Origin: Algorimicrobium algoritergicola
GTDB lineage: Bacteria; Bacteroidota; Bacteroidia; Flavobacteriales; Flavobacteriaceae
Reading direction: 5' to 3'
Length of the DNA: 64,000 nt
Assembly: GCF_008086165.1 (NCBI RefSeq)
Contig: NZ_VSKL01000004.1
Coordinates: 186,001 to 250,000 of the forward strand
Part shown: one piece after another, positions 28,181 through 36,659 of the stretch
Position numbering within the stretch: the first letter of the stretch is position 1
Layout of the letters: each line of letters starts with the position of its first letter
Position numbers and translations under genes: made by a program
Notes under the pieces: generated by a model
The model's input: the letters and a program-made list of their open reading frames with translations, nothing else
Databases searched by the model: none
What the model was told of the DNA's origin: nothing

Positions 28181-29020
28181 TTGAAGTCTCTATTATATAT
28201 TATAATAAGCTTATTTAGCTTTTCACTTTGCGCTCAAAACAACTTTGGCTTAGAGCGTGAAAGGGACACAACTTTTTGGGAATTATTAAAATACGATTCA
28301 AAAAAAACAGCTCAAGGTATTGGATATGCTTTTAGTAGACCTGCCCACTGGAACGAAACGGACTTTAGAAAGCTAACAACACTTGCTGTTGGTGTGTTTG
28401 CATTATCCTTAGCTGATGAAGAAATTAATAGATTTACAACCAGCCAAGTTGATACTTACCCACAAATAGGGCGAGATTTCGGATTTAAATTGGGTAAACC
28501 GCAAACCTTCTTTCTATTAAATGCAGGACTATATGGTTTTGGTCTGTTTACTAAAAATGAGGCTGTTAGAAAAACTAGTGTTCTAATCATATCATCAGCT
28601 ATAACGGCAGGAACTATTCAAAGCGTTAGCAAAACCGTTTTTGGTCGTGCCAGACCAAATTCAGGATTTGATTATAACGATTTTAAGCCTTTTTCCAATG
28701 AAGCTAATTTCCATTCGTTTCCATCTGGACATACCGTTTTATCAGTTACTCTTGCCCATTCATTGGCTAAACAATTTGATAATATTTGGGTTAAAGTCGG
28801 TATTTACTCTTTAGGTTCCATAACGCCAATTACCCGTTTAGTTGAAGGTGCACATTGGTTAACAGATGTTGCCATAGGAACAATTTTAAGTGTTGTAGTG
28901 GTTGATAGTATAGACAAATTCTTATCCAAGACAAATGCTTATACTTATAAGAAAAATCAACATATTAGCTGGAATTTAACGCTTTCTGGAAATCAACTAG
29001 GTGTAATAGGTGTTTTTTAA
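28181..29020 (+). CDS. PAP2-family phosphatase, secreted
   Basis: A 279-residue phosphatase of the phosphatidic-acid-phosphatase type 2 superfamily, likely acting on a lipid phosphate at the inner membrane. Its three motifs are intact: KTVFGRARP, PSGH (SFPSGHTVLSVTLAH) and TRLVEGAHWLTD. An N-terminal signal peptide (LLYIIISLFSFSLCAQ) is present. The only start that keeps this signal is TTG at 28181, 8 bases after pheT, so coupling to pheT translation is plausible. A strong terminator follows at 29025-29058. Confidence 0.88.
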   Translation: MKSLLYIIISLFSFSLCAQNNFGLERERDTTFWELLKYDSKKTAQGIGYAFSRPAHWNETDFRKLTTLAVGVFALSLADEEINRFTTSQVDTYPQIGRDFGFKLGKPQTFFLLNAGLYGFGLFTKNEAVRKTSVLIISSAITAGTIQSVSKTVFGRARPNSGFDYNDFKPFSNEANFHSFPSGHTVLSVTLAHSLAKQFDNIWVKVGIYSLGSITPITRLVEGAHWLTDVAIGTILSVVVVDSIDKFLSKTNAYTYKKNQHISWNLTLSGNQLGVIGVF

Positions 29021-29024
29021 ACAT

Positions 29025-29058
29025 AAAAAAGCCTCGAATAATTCGAGGCTTTTTTTTT
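29025..29058. terminator. Bidirectional intrinsic terminator
   Basis: GCCTCGAAT (29031-29039) pairs with ATTCGAGGC (29041-29049), with an A-run before and a run of nine T after. It can end both the PAP2 transcript and the convergent cold-shock transcript. Confidence 0.9.
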
Positions 29059-29080
29059 CGGTCAATAAGTTAAATATAAA

Positions 29081-29272
29081 TTATATTACTTTAACGTTTA
29101 TTGCATTAAGTCCTTTTCTTCCTTCTTCTAAATCGAATTCTACTGCATCACCTTCACGAACTTCGTCGATTAATCCAGAAATGTGAACAAAATGTTCTTT
29201 GTTTGTGTCATCTTCTACGATAAATCCAAATCCTTTAGAATCGTTGAAGAATTTTACTGTTCCTTTACTCAT
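29081..29272 (-). CDS. Cold-shock domain protein (CspA family)
   Basis: A 63-residue single cold-shock domain that binds single-stranded RNA/DNA. RNP1 (KGFGFI) and RNP2 (HFVHIS) are present. Upstream on the minus strand a TATATTTG box (29302-29309 on the plus strand as its complement) may be the -7 element, though no clear -33 TTG is seen. It converges on the PAP2 gene across a shared terminator. Confidence 0.95.
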   Translation of the reverse strand: MSKGTVKFFNDSKGFGFIVEDDTNKEHFVHISGLIDEVREGDAVEFDLEEGRKGLNAINVKVI

Positions 29273-29472
29273 TGTAATAGTTTAAAAATTTTAATAATAC
29301 ACAAATATAATTATATAAACGGATGTTCTGAACTTTTTAGAACATTTTTTTATAATCACAAAACCAAAACTGAAGAAAAAAGCTACTTTTTTATGGTTTA
29401 ATTTCACTCAAAAAGTAGGCAAGGATACGGTTATTTCGTATATTAATGAGTCTTAATTAAGACATCGAAAAT

Positions 29473-29709
29473 ATGGATTCTGACTATAAAAAAATTTACA
29501 CTGGCAGTTTTATTATTGCCCAATTAATTGTTGATAAACTGGATGCTATTGGTATTTCCGCAATCGTTAAAGATGAAAGTGAATCTGGTAGATTAGCTGG
29601 TTTTGGCGCTTCTATTTCAGGATCGCAAGATATTTATGTGAATATTGAAGAACTCTCTGAAGCTATTCCTGTTGTGGATAGTGTAACCTCTGAACTTGGC
29701 GCACATTAA
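29473..29709 (+). CDS. DUF2007-type small signal-transduction-like protein
   Basis: A 78-residue soluble protein that resembles the DUF2007 family: a small ferredoxin-like fold with an IYTGSFIIAQLIVDKLDAIGI helix and a GSQDIYVNIEELSEA end. The family has no settled function. Free-standing gene. Confidence 0.8.
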   Translation: MDSDYKKIYTGSFIIAQLIVDKLDAIGISAIVKDESESGRLAGFGASISGSQDIYVNIEELSEAIPVVDSVTSELGAH

Positions 29710-29754
29710 AAACAAATCACTTTCCGAATTTTTCAAAAATTTATCTAAGTCCGT

Positions 29755-29812
29755 TTGAGCGCAGTCGAAAACAATTCAATTTTTGAATTTTAATCATTTC
29801 GACTACGCTCAA
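29755..29812. repeat. Inverted-repeat intergenic element of the flavobacterial TTGAGCG..GTCGAAA type
   Basis: TTGAGCGCAGTCGAAA (29755-29770) and TTTCGACTACGCTCAA (29797-29812) are reverse complements except one position. The 26-base loop contains its own small inverted repeat (AATTCAA and TTGAATT). The element lies between the 3' ends of two convergent genes, so a folded RNA could act as an end signal on both strands. From memory, similar TTGAGCG..AGTCGAA sequences followed by ATGTGACA are scattered in many Flavobacteriaceae genomes. Confidence 0.7.
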
Positions 29813-29851
29813 TGTGACAGATTTAAATACTTTATGGGCAACCTTTTAAAG

Positions 29852-31477
29852 TTAAACTGTAACGGAATACATTTTTTGACGCATTTCCTTAATTTTAGGA
29901 TCCTGCATATACTCATCAAAAGTTGTATATCTGTCAATAACACCTGTAGGTGTCAATTCCACAACACGGTTAGCAACCGTTTGTGCAAATTCATGATCAT
30001 GGGTTGAAAATAACACCGTTCCTTTAAAGTTTTTAAGCGAATTATTAAAGGCTGTAATACTTTCTAAATCCAAGTGGTTTGTTGGTTCATCTAACTGTAA
30101 TACATTGGCACGCATCATCATCATGCGACTTAACATACAACGTACTTTTTCACCTCCAGATAATACATTGGATTTTTTCAACGCTTCTTCACCACTAAAA
30201 ATCATTTTTCCAAGGAAACCACGAATATGAACTTCCTCGCGTTCTTCTTCCGTTTTAGCCCATTGACGTAACCAATCAACCAAGGTTAAATTATTCTCAA
30301 AAAACGAACTGTTATCTAAAGGCAAATAGGATTGGGTTGTTGTAATTCCCCAATCAAATTTTCCGGCATCAGCTTGATCTTTTCCATTTAAAATTTGATA
30401 AAATGCCGTTGTAGCTCTGGAATCTTTAGAGTACAATACCACTTTATCTCCTTTGTTTAAATTCAAATCGATATTACTAAAAAGTACGTCACCATCAATA
30501 GATGCTGCAAGTCCTTGAACATTTAAAATTTGATCTCCAGCTTCACGTTCACGCTCAAAAATAATGGCAGGATAACGACGACTGGTTCTTCTAATTTCAG
30601 ATATATCTAGTTTATCAATCATTTTCTTTCTACTAGTAGCTTGTTTGCTCTTCGCTACGTTGGCAGAAAAACGACGTATAAATTCTTCTAATTCTTTCTT
30701 TTTTTCTTCAGCTTTTTTATTCTGCTGTGCATGTTGTCTGGCTGCTAATTGAGACGATTCATACCAAAACGTATAATTTCCAGAAAAGTGATTTATTTTT
30801 CCAAAATCAATATCAGAAATATGGGTACAAACAGCATCTAAAAAGTGTCTATCGTGAGATACAACAATGACACAATTTTCATAATTAGCTAAAAAGTTTT
30901 CTAACCACGAAATGGTTTCATAATCCAAGTCGTTAGTAGGCTCATCCATAATAAGCACATCTGGGTTTCCAAATAAAGCTTGCGCTAAAAGCACCCGCAC
31001 TTTTTGCTTACCATCCAAATCCTTCATTAGCGTATAATGGTGCTCTTCTGAAATCCCTAGGTTAGATAGCATGGCAGCTGCATCACTATCCGCATTCCAA
31101 CCGTTCATTTCTTCAAATAACACCTGAAGCTCGCCAATTTTTTCGGCATTTTCATCTGTATAATCCGCATAAAGTGCATCTATTTGAGATTTCAATTTAT
31201 GAAGTGGCTTATTCCCCTGAATTACAGTTTCCAAAACCGTATCTTCATCATGAAGGTTGTGATCCTGCTCTAAAACAGACATACGCTTACCTGGTTCTAA
31301 ATGCACACGTCCAGAAGTTGGATCCTGCTTTCCAGAAATAATTTTTAAAAACGTAGACTTTCCTGCTCCATTGGCCCCTATAATCCCGTAGCAATTACCA
31401 TTATTAAATGTGGTACTCACTTCGTCAAAAAGGACGCGCTTGCCAAATTGAACTGATAAATTTGAAACTGATAACAT
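29852..31477 (-). CDS. ABC-F family ATPase, YbiT-like
   Basis: A 541-residue soluble protein with two ABC ATPase domains joined by a charged linker (KKAEEKKKELEEFI), as in ABC-F translation factors that bind the ribosomal E site. The first domain has Walker A GANGAGKS (34-41), a diverged signature (LDGKQKVR) and Walker B VLIMDEPTNDLD. In the second, the Walker A position is LYSKDSRATT, lacking GxGK, while the LSGGEKVR signature and VLQLDEPTNHLD are intact. This mixture resembles the YbiT branch. No transmembrane part. A TACTTTTG box (complement at 31498-31505) may be its -7 element. Confidence 0.9.
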   Translation of the reverse strand: MLSVSNLSVQFGKRVLFDEVSTTFNNGNCYGIIGANGAGKSTFLKIISGKQDPTSGRVHLEPGKRMSVLEQDHNLHDEDTVLETVIQGNKPLHKLKSQIDALYADYTDENAEKIGELQVLFEEMNGWNADSDAAAMLSNLGISEEHHYTLMKDLDGKQKVRVLLAQALFGNPDVLIMDEPTNDLDYETISWLENFLANYENCVIVVSHDRHFLDAVCTHISDIDFGKINHFSGNYTFWYESSQLAARQHAQQNKKAEEKKKELEEFIRRFSANVAKSKQATSRKKMIDKLDISEIRRTSRRYPAIIFEREREAGDQILNVQGLAASIDGDVLFSNIDLNLNKGDKVVLYSKDSRATTAFYQILNGKDQADAGKFDWGITTTQSYLPLDNSSFFENNLTLVDWLRQWAKTEEEREEVHIRGFLGKMIFSGEEALKKSNVLSGGEKVRCMLSRMMMMRANVLQLDEPTNHLDLESITAFNNSLKNFKGTVLFSTHDHEFAQTVANRVVELTPTGVIDRYTTFDEYMQDPKIKEMRQKMYSVTV

Positions 31478-31631
31478 GTATAACTTTTTAATTTTTGCAA
31501 AAGTACTAAAAAGCCTTCATAAGTCGAAACAAATCCAACTATATTAATATTTAACAACGTGTTAACAGCATGTGACAGGTACAACTTTTACATTTGTGAA
31601 TTAAGTCCACAATCTATTCGATAATATATCT

Positions 31632-33068
31632 ATGAGGGAATTTAAACTTATTTGCGCTTTAGTTGTATCTACCTTTGCTTTAATATCTTGTAAAAAAGAT
31701 ACTAAAGCTGATGAAGGTGCTGCATATTTTGGTGGCGAAGTTGTAAACCCTAAAAATAGTTTTGTAATCTTATCCAAATCTGAAAAGATATTGGATACCA
31801 TTCGGTTAGATGAAAACAATCGGTTTCTGTACAAAATAGAAAATGTTGAAAAAGGGCTTTATACCTTTCGCTTATGGGCTTCTGAAGGATTAGAATATCA
31901 AATGGTTTTATTGGAACCTAATGACAGTATTCTTTTTAGACTCAACACATTGGAGTTTGATGAATCTTTAGTGTACACCGGAAATGGTGCAAAAAAGAAC
32001 AATTACTTAATTAATCTTTTTTTAGATGGTGAAGCAGAAGACAAAACCATATTAGGTTTTAGCCAATTAACTCCAATGGAATTTGAACGTCGTTTGGATT
32101 CTATACGAGACCATAAACTACGGCGATTGAAGCAGTTTAATGCGAAAAACCCATCATCTGACACCTTTAACAATTTAATAAAAGGTAATATTAATTACGA
32201 TTACTATTTAAGCAAGGAAGTTTATCCATTTGTAAATTATGGCAATACAGAACGTGCCAATTTTAATGAACTTCCTGAAGACTTTTATGATTATAGAAAG
32301 GATATTAATTACAATTATTGTGAGTTAATGGATTACTTCCCTTACTACTCCTTCCTTAAACATCATTTTGAAAATCTAGCATTATCTGAACATTTCAAAA
32401 CATCAGAGGATAGCATTTTTAATTTGAAATCTTTAGACTACAACCTTATTAAAATGAATTTAATTGATAGTTTAATGGTTAATGATTCCATTAAGAATTC
32501 ATTATTAGCACAAACCGCTGTGGAGTTTATGAGCAATAGTAAAAACACAGATGACTATGATAAAGTATTGCATTCATTCTCCGCCAAAAACACGAATGAA
32601 AAGAACGACCATTATGTAACAAATATGGTTAATTCATTAAAAGGATTGAAAGCAGGTCAACGCTTACCAGAAGTTACAGTTCTAAATTATAATAGCAAAG
32701 AATTAATTTTAGATAAAATAATTAAAAGGCCAACGGTTATTTATTTTTGGTCTTCAGTATATCGTTCTCATAGCGATAGCCACAGAAAAGCTACTGAATT
32801 AAAAATAAAGTATCCTGAAGTCGATTTTATAGCTATTAATGCAACCGCTACTAATCTACCTAATTGGAAAAAACAGCTTTCTCAATATAATTATTCAAAA
32901 TTTGACGAGTTTATATTTAAAGAGCCTGAAATAGCCAAACACAAATTAGCTATTTCGCCAATAAATAAAGTGATGATTATAGATAAGAATGGCAAGGTTG
33001 TCAATGCACATACCAATATGTTTTCCATTATGTTTGAAGAAGAATTACTGGGATTGCTTAATCAATAA
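31632..33068 (+). CDS. Thioredoxin-fold lipoprotein lacking the CxxC pair
   Basis: A 478-residue lipoprotein (lipobox ALISC, Cys20). The N-terminal part (about 30-110) is beta-rich like DUF4369. A long helical middle region follows, and the last 140 residues look like a TlpA/AhpC thioredoxin fold (GQRLPEVTVLNYNSKEL, TVIYFWSSVYRSH, INKVMIIDKNGKVV). At the place of the redox CxxC stands VYRS, and no cysteine is nearby, so it cannot be a thiol oxidoreductase. A binding or structural role is more likely. Compare the intact relative at 356-1465. Confidence 0.75.
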   Translation: MREFKLICALVVSTFALISCKKDTKADEGAAYFGGEVVNPKNSFVILSKSEKILDTIRLDENNRFLYKIENVEKGLYTFRLWASEGLEYQMVLLEPNDSILFRLNTLEFDESLVYTGNGAKKNNYLINLFLDGEAEDKTILGFSQLTPMEFERRLDSIRDHKLRRLKQFNAKNPSSDTFNNLIKGNINYDYYLSKEVYPFVNYGNTERANFNELPEDFYDYRKDINYNYCELMDYFPYYSFLKHHFENLALSEHFKTSEDSIFNLKSLDYNLIKMNLIDSLMVNDSIKNSLLAQTAVEFMSNSKNTDDYDKVLHSFSAKNTNEKNDHYVTNMVNSLKGLKAGQRLPEVTVLNYNSKELILDKIIKRPTVIYFWSSVYRSHSDSHRKATELKIKYPEVDFIAINATATNLPNWKKQLSQYNYSKFDEFIFKEPEIAKHKLAISPINKVMIIDKNGKVVNAHTNMFSIMFEEELLGLLNQ

Positions 33069-33086
33069 CCTATAAAAACACAGCAT

Positions 33087-33121
33087 AAAAAAAGCCTTAA
33101 CTATCATGTTAAGGCTTTTTT
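33087..33121. terminator. Bidirectional intrinsic terminator
   Basis: GCCTTAAC (33094-33101) pairs with GTTAAGGC (33108-33115), flanked by an A-run and a T-run. It separates the convergent lipoprotein and transaldolase-type genes. Confidence 0.88.
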
Positions 33122-33140
33122 ATTTTATAAATTCTTCAGT

Positions 33141-33794
33141 CTAATTTCCTTTTTTGAAATCCTCTAAAAATTTCGCTAATCCAATATCGGTTAAAGGGTG
33201 TTTTAGCAACCCTTCAATAGCACTTAATGGACCAGTCATAACATCAGCTCCTAATTTTGCACAATCAATAATATGCATGGTATGACGAACAGATGCCGCT
33301 AATATTTCAGTATCAAAATCATAGTTGTCATAAATGTGACGAATTTCAGAAATCAGGTTTAAACCATCTGTTGAAATATCATCCAAACGACCAATAAAAG
33401 GCGACACATAGGTGGCTCCTGCTTTGGCTGCTAATAAGGCTTGACCAGCTGAAAATACTAATGTTACATTGGTTTTGATCCCTTTATCTGAAAAATACTT
33501 ACAGGCTTTTATGCCGTCCTTAATCATTGGTAATTTCACCACAATTTGCTCATGTAATTCTGCCAATGCTTCGCCTTCGCGAACCATACCATCATAATCC
33601 GTTGCAATAACTTCGGCACTAACATCACCATCTACAATCTTGCAAATGTCAACATAATGCTTCATAATATTGTCATGACCTGTAATGCCTTCTTTAGCCA
33701 TTAATGACGGATTGGTAGTTACACCATCCAAAACACCTAAATCTTGTGCTTCACGAATCTGATCTAAATTAGCTGTATCAATAAAAAATTTCAT
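33141..33794 (-). CDS. fsa: Transaldolase / fructose-6-phosphate aldolase
   Basis: A 217-residue small transaldolase-family enzyme. It has [13 protein letters not shown] at the start, [13 protein letters not shown], the Schiff-base Lys87 in [27 protein letters not shown] and SPFIGRLDD. Length matches the short bacterial transaldolase/FSA group. From sequence alone I cannot decide between transaldolase (pentose phosphate pathway) and true fructose-6-phosphate aldolase activity. Confidence 0.9.
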   Translation of the reverse strand: MKFFIDTANLDQIREAQDLGVLDGVTTNPSLMAKEGITGHDNIMKHYVDICKIVDGDVSAEVIATDYDGMVREGEALAELHEQIVVKLPMIKDGIKACKYFSDKGIKTNVTLVFSAGQALLAAKAGATYVSPFIGRLDDISTDGLNLISEIRHIYDNYDFDTEILAASVRHTMHIIDCAKLGADVMTGPLSAIEGLLKHPLTDIGLAKFLEDFKKGN

Positions 33795-33874
33795 AAGTAA
33801 AAGTTTGTCTATTCTGCGTTTGCAGATATATTAATATATAGTTGTGTGTGTTCCCTTTATTTAGGATTGTAAAA

Positions 33875-34678
33875 TTACAATTTATAATGATTCATTAGGA
33901 GTTTTTCATAAACTTTATCTGGCAGAATTCGCTTTAAAACAATCGAAAATTTTTGCATAAACTCCCCTACTTTATAATGAACTTTAGGATTTGGCGTATT
34001 GATTATTTTATGAATTGCCTTCGCCATCTCTAAAGGATCTTTGCCAGTATCTACATGCGTATCCATTAATCTCAAAGTATTCCCATAAGGCCCTTTATAC
34101 GGTGAACCTTCTAAAACAGGTGCATGATAACGACCAGATGCTATATTGGTTGCAAAATCGCCTGGTGCTACATTGGTCATCTGAATATTAAATGCCTTTA
34201 TTTCCATGCGGAATGCTTCTGTAATCAGTTCTAGAGCACCTTTACTCGCTGAATAAACGCCGCGATATGGCAATCCCATATAACCCGCAATTGAGGTTAC
34301 GTTAATAATTAAACCGGATTGTTGCTTACGCATTTGTGGCAAAACGGCTTTGATAACATTAATAGGACCAAAAAAATTGGTCTCAAAATTATTTCGGATT
34401 TCTTCTTCGGGAATTTCCTCAATAGGTCCAGTAATTCCAACACCTGCATTATTAATCACAACATCTAACCGACCTGCTTTTTCAATAACGCGATTTACGG
34501 TATCAATAATCGTATAAGATTTGTTAACATCTAAACCTAGAATAGGAAAATTACTAGTCGTATACTTTTCTGGTGAACGACTTGTACCAAAAACTGTGAA
34601 TCCTTTAAGCGTTAAGTAATCTCCTACCGACTTCCCAATTCCAGATGAACCTCCTGTTATTAAAACAACTTTAGACAT
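33875..34678 (-). CDS. Short-chain dehydrogenase/reductase
   Basis: A 267-residue SDR oxidoreductase with the nucleotide-binding TGGSSGIG near the N-terminus, NNAGVG, the catalytic Ser in INVTSIAGYMG, and YSASKGA (YxxxK). The classical family size fits. The substrate is not predictable. The C-terminal region (VLKRILPDKVYEKLLMNHY) is like that of SDRs annotated as sterol or ketone reductases. It is 80 bases upstream of the transaldolase gene on the same strand. Confidence 0.9.
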   Translation of the reverse strand: MSKVVLITGGSSGIGKSVGDYLTLKGFTVFGTSRSPEKYTTSNFPILGLDVNKSYTIIDTVNRVIEKAGRLDVVINNAGVGITGPIEEIPEEEIRNNFETNFFGPINVIKAVLPQMRKQQSGLIINVTSIAGYMGLPYRGVYSASKGALELITEAFRMEIKAFNIQMTNVAPGDFATNIASGRYHAPVLEGSPYKGPYGNTLRLMDTHVDTGKDPLEMAKAIHKIINTPNPKVHYKVGEFMQKFSIVLKRILPDKVYEKLLMNHYKL

Positions 34679-34826
34679 ATATAATAAAATTAATCCTGTA
34701 AAATTAAGAATGTATTATTGAAAAAGTCTATAAAAAGAAAAAGATTTGCAAACTAACAGTCTACAAATCTTATTTATAAAAAAATCCTTTCGTATTTGTG
34801 AAAGGAAAAGTAAAGGCACAAAAAAA

Positions 34827-34921
34827 GGCAAGCTACCTACATCACACCGCTACGACCATCTACCTTTGCTGCGTTCCCGCCCTGGAGGATTCAACAGGAG
34901 CTGGTTGTGTAGGACTTGCCC
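34827..34921 (-). ncRNA. ffs: Signal recognition particle RNA (4.5S type)
   Basis: Read on the minus strand, this about 95-base RNA has the SRP domain IV core: CAGG, then GCG-GGAA-CGC (a stem with a GGAA tetraloop), then AGCA. These are the symmetric and asymmetric loops bound by Ffh. The ends pair (GGCAAG at the 5' end with CTTGCC at the 3' end) and are followed by seven T, a terminator. A consensus promoter lies just upstream. It fills the 331-base gap between the SDR and glutaminyl cyclase genes. No peptide gene is supported there. Confidence 0.88.
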
Positions 34922-34925
34922 GCTG

Positions 34926-34955
34926 CAAAGATACAATCTTTTAAATTTTTCACAA
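34926..34955 (-). promoter_or_regulatory. Promoter of the SRP RNA gene
   Basis: On the minus strand TTG (complement at 34953-34955), 19 bases, then TATCTTTG (complement at 34926-34933). The predicted start falls at about 34921, exactly at the first paired base of the RNA. Confidence 0.75.
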
Positions 34956-35009
34956 TGATTTTTTAAACTGAATTTTAATAAATATCTTGCTCCAAATAAC
35001 TAACAACTC

Positions 35010-36044
35010 ATGAAGCTTTATAAGTCTCTTACTATCATAATTTTATGCCTCACTTTGGTTGCTTGCGGCACCAATATTAATGAAGCAAAAAAGGATATTT
35101 CTATCAAAACCAATGTATCAAATGATGCTTTTACGCTTGGTGACGACTTGAAACTGTCCATTTCTAATCCTAAAAATCATGAAATAGGTTCGGTAAATTA
35201 TACTTTGGACGGAAAGGACATCCAATCTTCAGAAACACTTAATAATATGAAATTAGGTATTCATGAATTAGTTGCATCTTTTAGTTTGAATGGGGAATCA
35301 ACTAGCATTTCTAAAAGCATTACCATTTTAAATAACCAAACACCCAAAATTTATACCTATACAATTATTAACGAATATCCACACGACCAAACGTCCTACA
35401 CACAAGGGTTGGAATTTCACAATGGCGAATTATATGAAGGTACTGGACAATATGGTGGCTCCAAGCTTCGAAAAGTAGATTATAAAACTGGTGAAGTTTT
35501 AAAAAACATCGATTTATCAAACGAATATTTTGGCGAAGGCATTACCATACTTAATGATAAAGTGTATCAACTAACATGGAAAAAAGGCACGGGCTTTGTT
35601 TACAACGTGAATACCTTTGAAAAAACTGGTAGCTTTAAATATGGTGAAAGTTTAGAAGGCTGGGGAATTTGCAACGATGGCTCTAAATTATATAAGAGCG
35701 ATGGTACCGAAAAAATTTGGACTCTTAATCCAGAAACCTTAACCGAAGAAGGTTACATCCAAGCCTACCACAGCAAAGGAAAAGTAGTAGAATTAAATGA
35801 ACTAGAATGGGTTAATGGCAAAATATATGCGAACCGTTGGAATAAAAATGGTGTAGCAATTATTAATCCTGAAAATGGTGCTGTTGAAGGTGTGATTGAT
35901 TTTACACCACTTCATAATATGGTAACCAAACACCCTAAATTAGATGTGTTAAATGGAATTGCCTACAACCCAGACACTAAAACCATTTTTGTAACTGGAA
36001 AATATTGGGATAAACTCTTTGAGGTTGAAATAACTGAAAAGTAG
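35010..36044 (+). CDS. Glutaminyl-peptide cyclotransferase, lipoprotein
   Basis: A 344-residue lipoprotein (lipobox LVAC, Cys19). After an immunoglobulin-like N-terminal part (about 30-110), the rest is a five-bladed propeller of the bacterial/plant glutaminyl cyclase type (Glu_cyclase_2): PHDQTSYTQGLEFHNGELYEGTGQYGGSKLRK, LEGWGICNDGSKLYKSDGT and LNELEWVNGKIYANRW. Such enzymes convert N-terminal Gln to pyroglutamate. In Bacteroidota they matter because signal-peptidase cleavage often leaves an N-terminal Gln (the ..AQ sites seen in several genes here). Confidence 0.9.
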   Translation: MKLYKSLTIIILCLTLVACGTNINEAKKDISIKTNVSNDAFTLGDDLKLSISNPKNHEIGSVNYTLDGKDIQSSETLNNMKLGIHELVASFSLNGESTSISKSITILNNQTPKIYTYTIINEYPHDQTSYTQGLEFHNGELYEGTGQYGGSKLRKVDYKTGEVLKNIDLSNEYFGEGITILNDKVYQLTWKKGTGFVYNVNTFEKTGSFKYGESLEGWGICNDGSKLYKSDGTEKIWTLNPETLTEEGYIQAYHSKGKVVELNELEWVNGKIYANRWNKNGVAIINPENGAVEGVIDFTPLHNMVTKHPKLDVLNGIAYNPDTKTIFVTGKYWDKLFEVEITEK

Positions 36045-36128
36045 TTTAAAATATGTCTATTAAACGTTTAAGGTTTGCCTTATGTTACATTTGATGCATT
36101 AGCTTTGCCAGGAAAACACCTTGATACT

Positions 36129-36512
36129 ATGCAAACATTTGAAACTAAAATCACAGTCACTTCAGACGATATTGATAATCTAAATCACGTTAATAACGTA
36201 CGTTATGTGCAATGGGTTGAAGACGTTGCTAAAATGCATTGGTTTACAAAGGCACCAAACTCCATAACTGATAATTATTTATGGATTATGCTGTCGCATC
36301 ATATTAGCTACAAAAAGCCAGCATTTTTAAATGATGAGATTACACTAAAAACATACGTCCCAAACTCGGAAGGTGTTACGTGCACACGTGTTGTTGAAAT
36401 ATTAAAAGATAACATTCTATTAGCGAAATCTGAAACCACATGGTGTTTTATGGATAGTAACCGCATGCGTCCAACGCGAATAACCGATGAAATAAAAAAT
36501 ATATTTCTCTAA
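36129..36512 (+). CDS. Acyl-CoA thioesterase of the 4HBT hot-dog family
   Basis: A 127-residue protein with a hot-dog thioesterase fold: a DIDNLNHVNNVRYVQWVEDVAK segment in the place of the 4HBT catalytic region (Asp/Asn-His near the start of the central helix) and a C-terminal FMDSNRMRPTRI. I choose ATG at 36129 (MQTFETKITV). A TTG at 36075 would add 18 residues unlike the family. It probably hydrolyses acyl-CoA or acyl-ACP thioesters. The start is 84 bases after the glutaminyl cyclase gene. Confidence 0.85.
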   Translation: MQTFETKITVTSDDIDNLNHVNNVRYVQWVEDVAKMHWFTKAPNSITDNYLWIMLSHHISYKKPAFLNDEITLKTYVPNSEGVTCTRVVEILKDNILLAKSETTWCFMDSNRMRPTRITDEIKNIFL

Positions 36513-36659
36513 TTTTTATAGCTTTCATACGAAATCATCAATTCAAAAGTTATATTTTTGAACAAATTGATATCATCTAATAAAACGAGCATGCTAGAAG
36601 CTTTATCACCTAAAGGATTGATTAATAGCATGTGACAATTAAAACAATAAAATAATCAC

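Noticed and set aside
29471-29709. DUF2007 gene as part of an operon with the ABC-F gene
   Set aside because: The genes are convergent, with a palindromic element between them.
34746-34958. Open frame of 70 codons across the SRP RNA region
   Set aside because: The sequence is better explained by the SRP RNA on the other strand. The peptide is rich in Arg, Pro and Ser without any family likeness.
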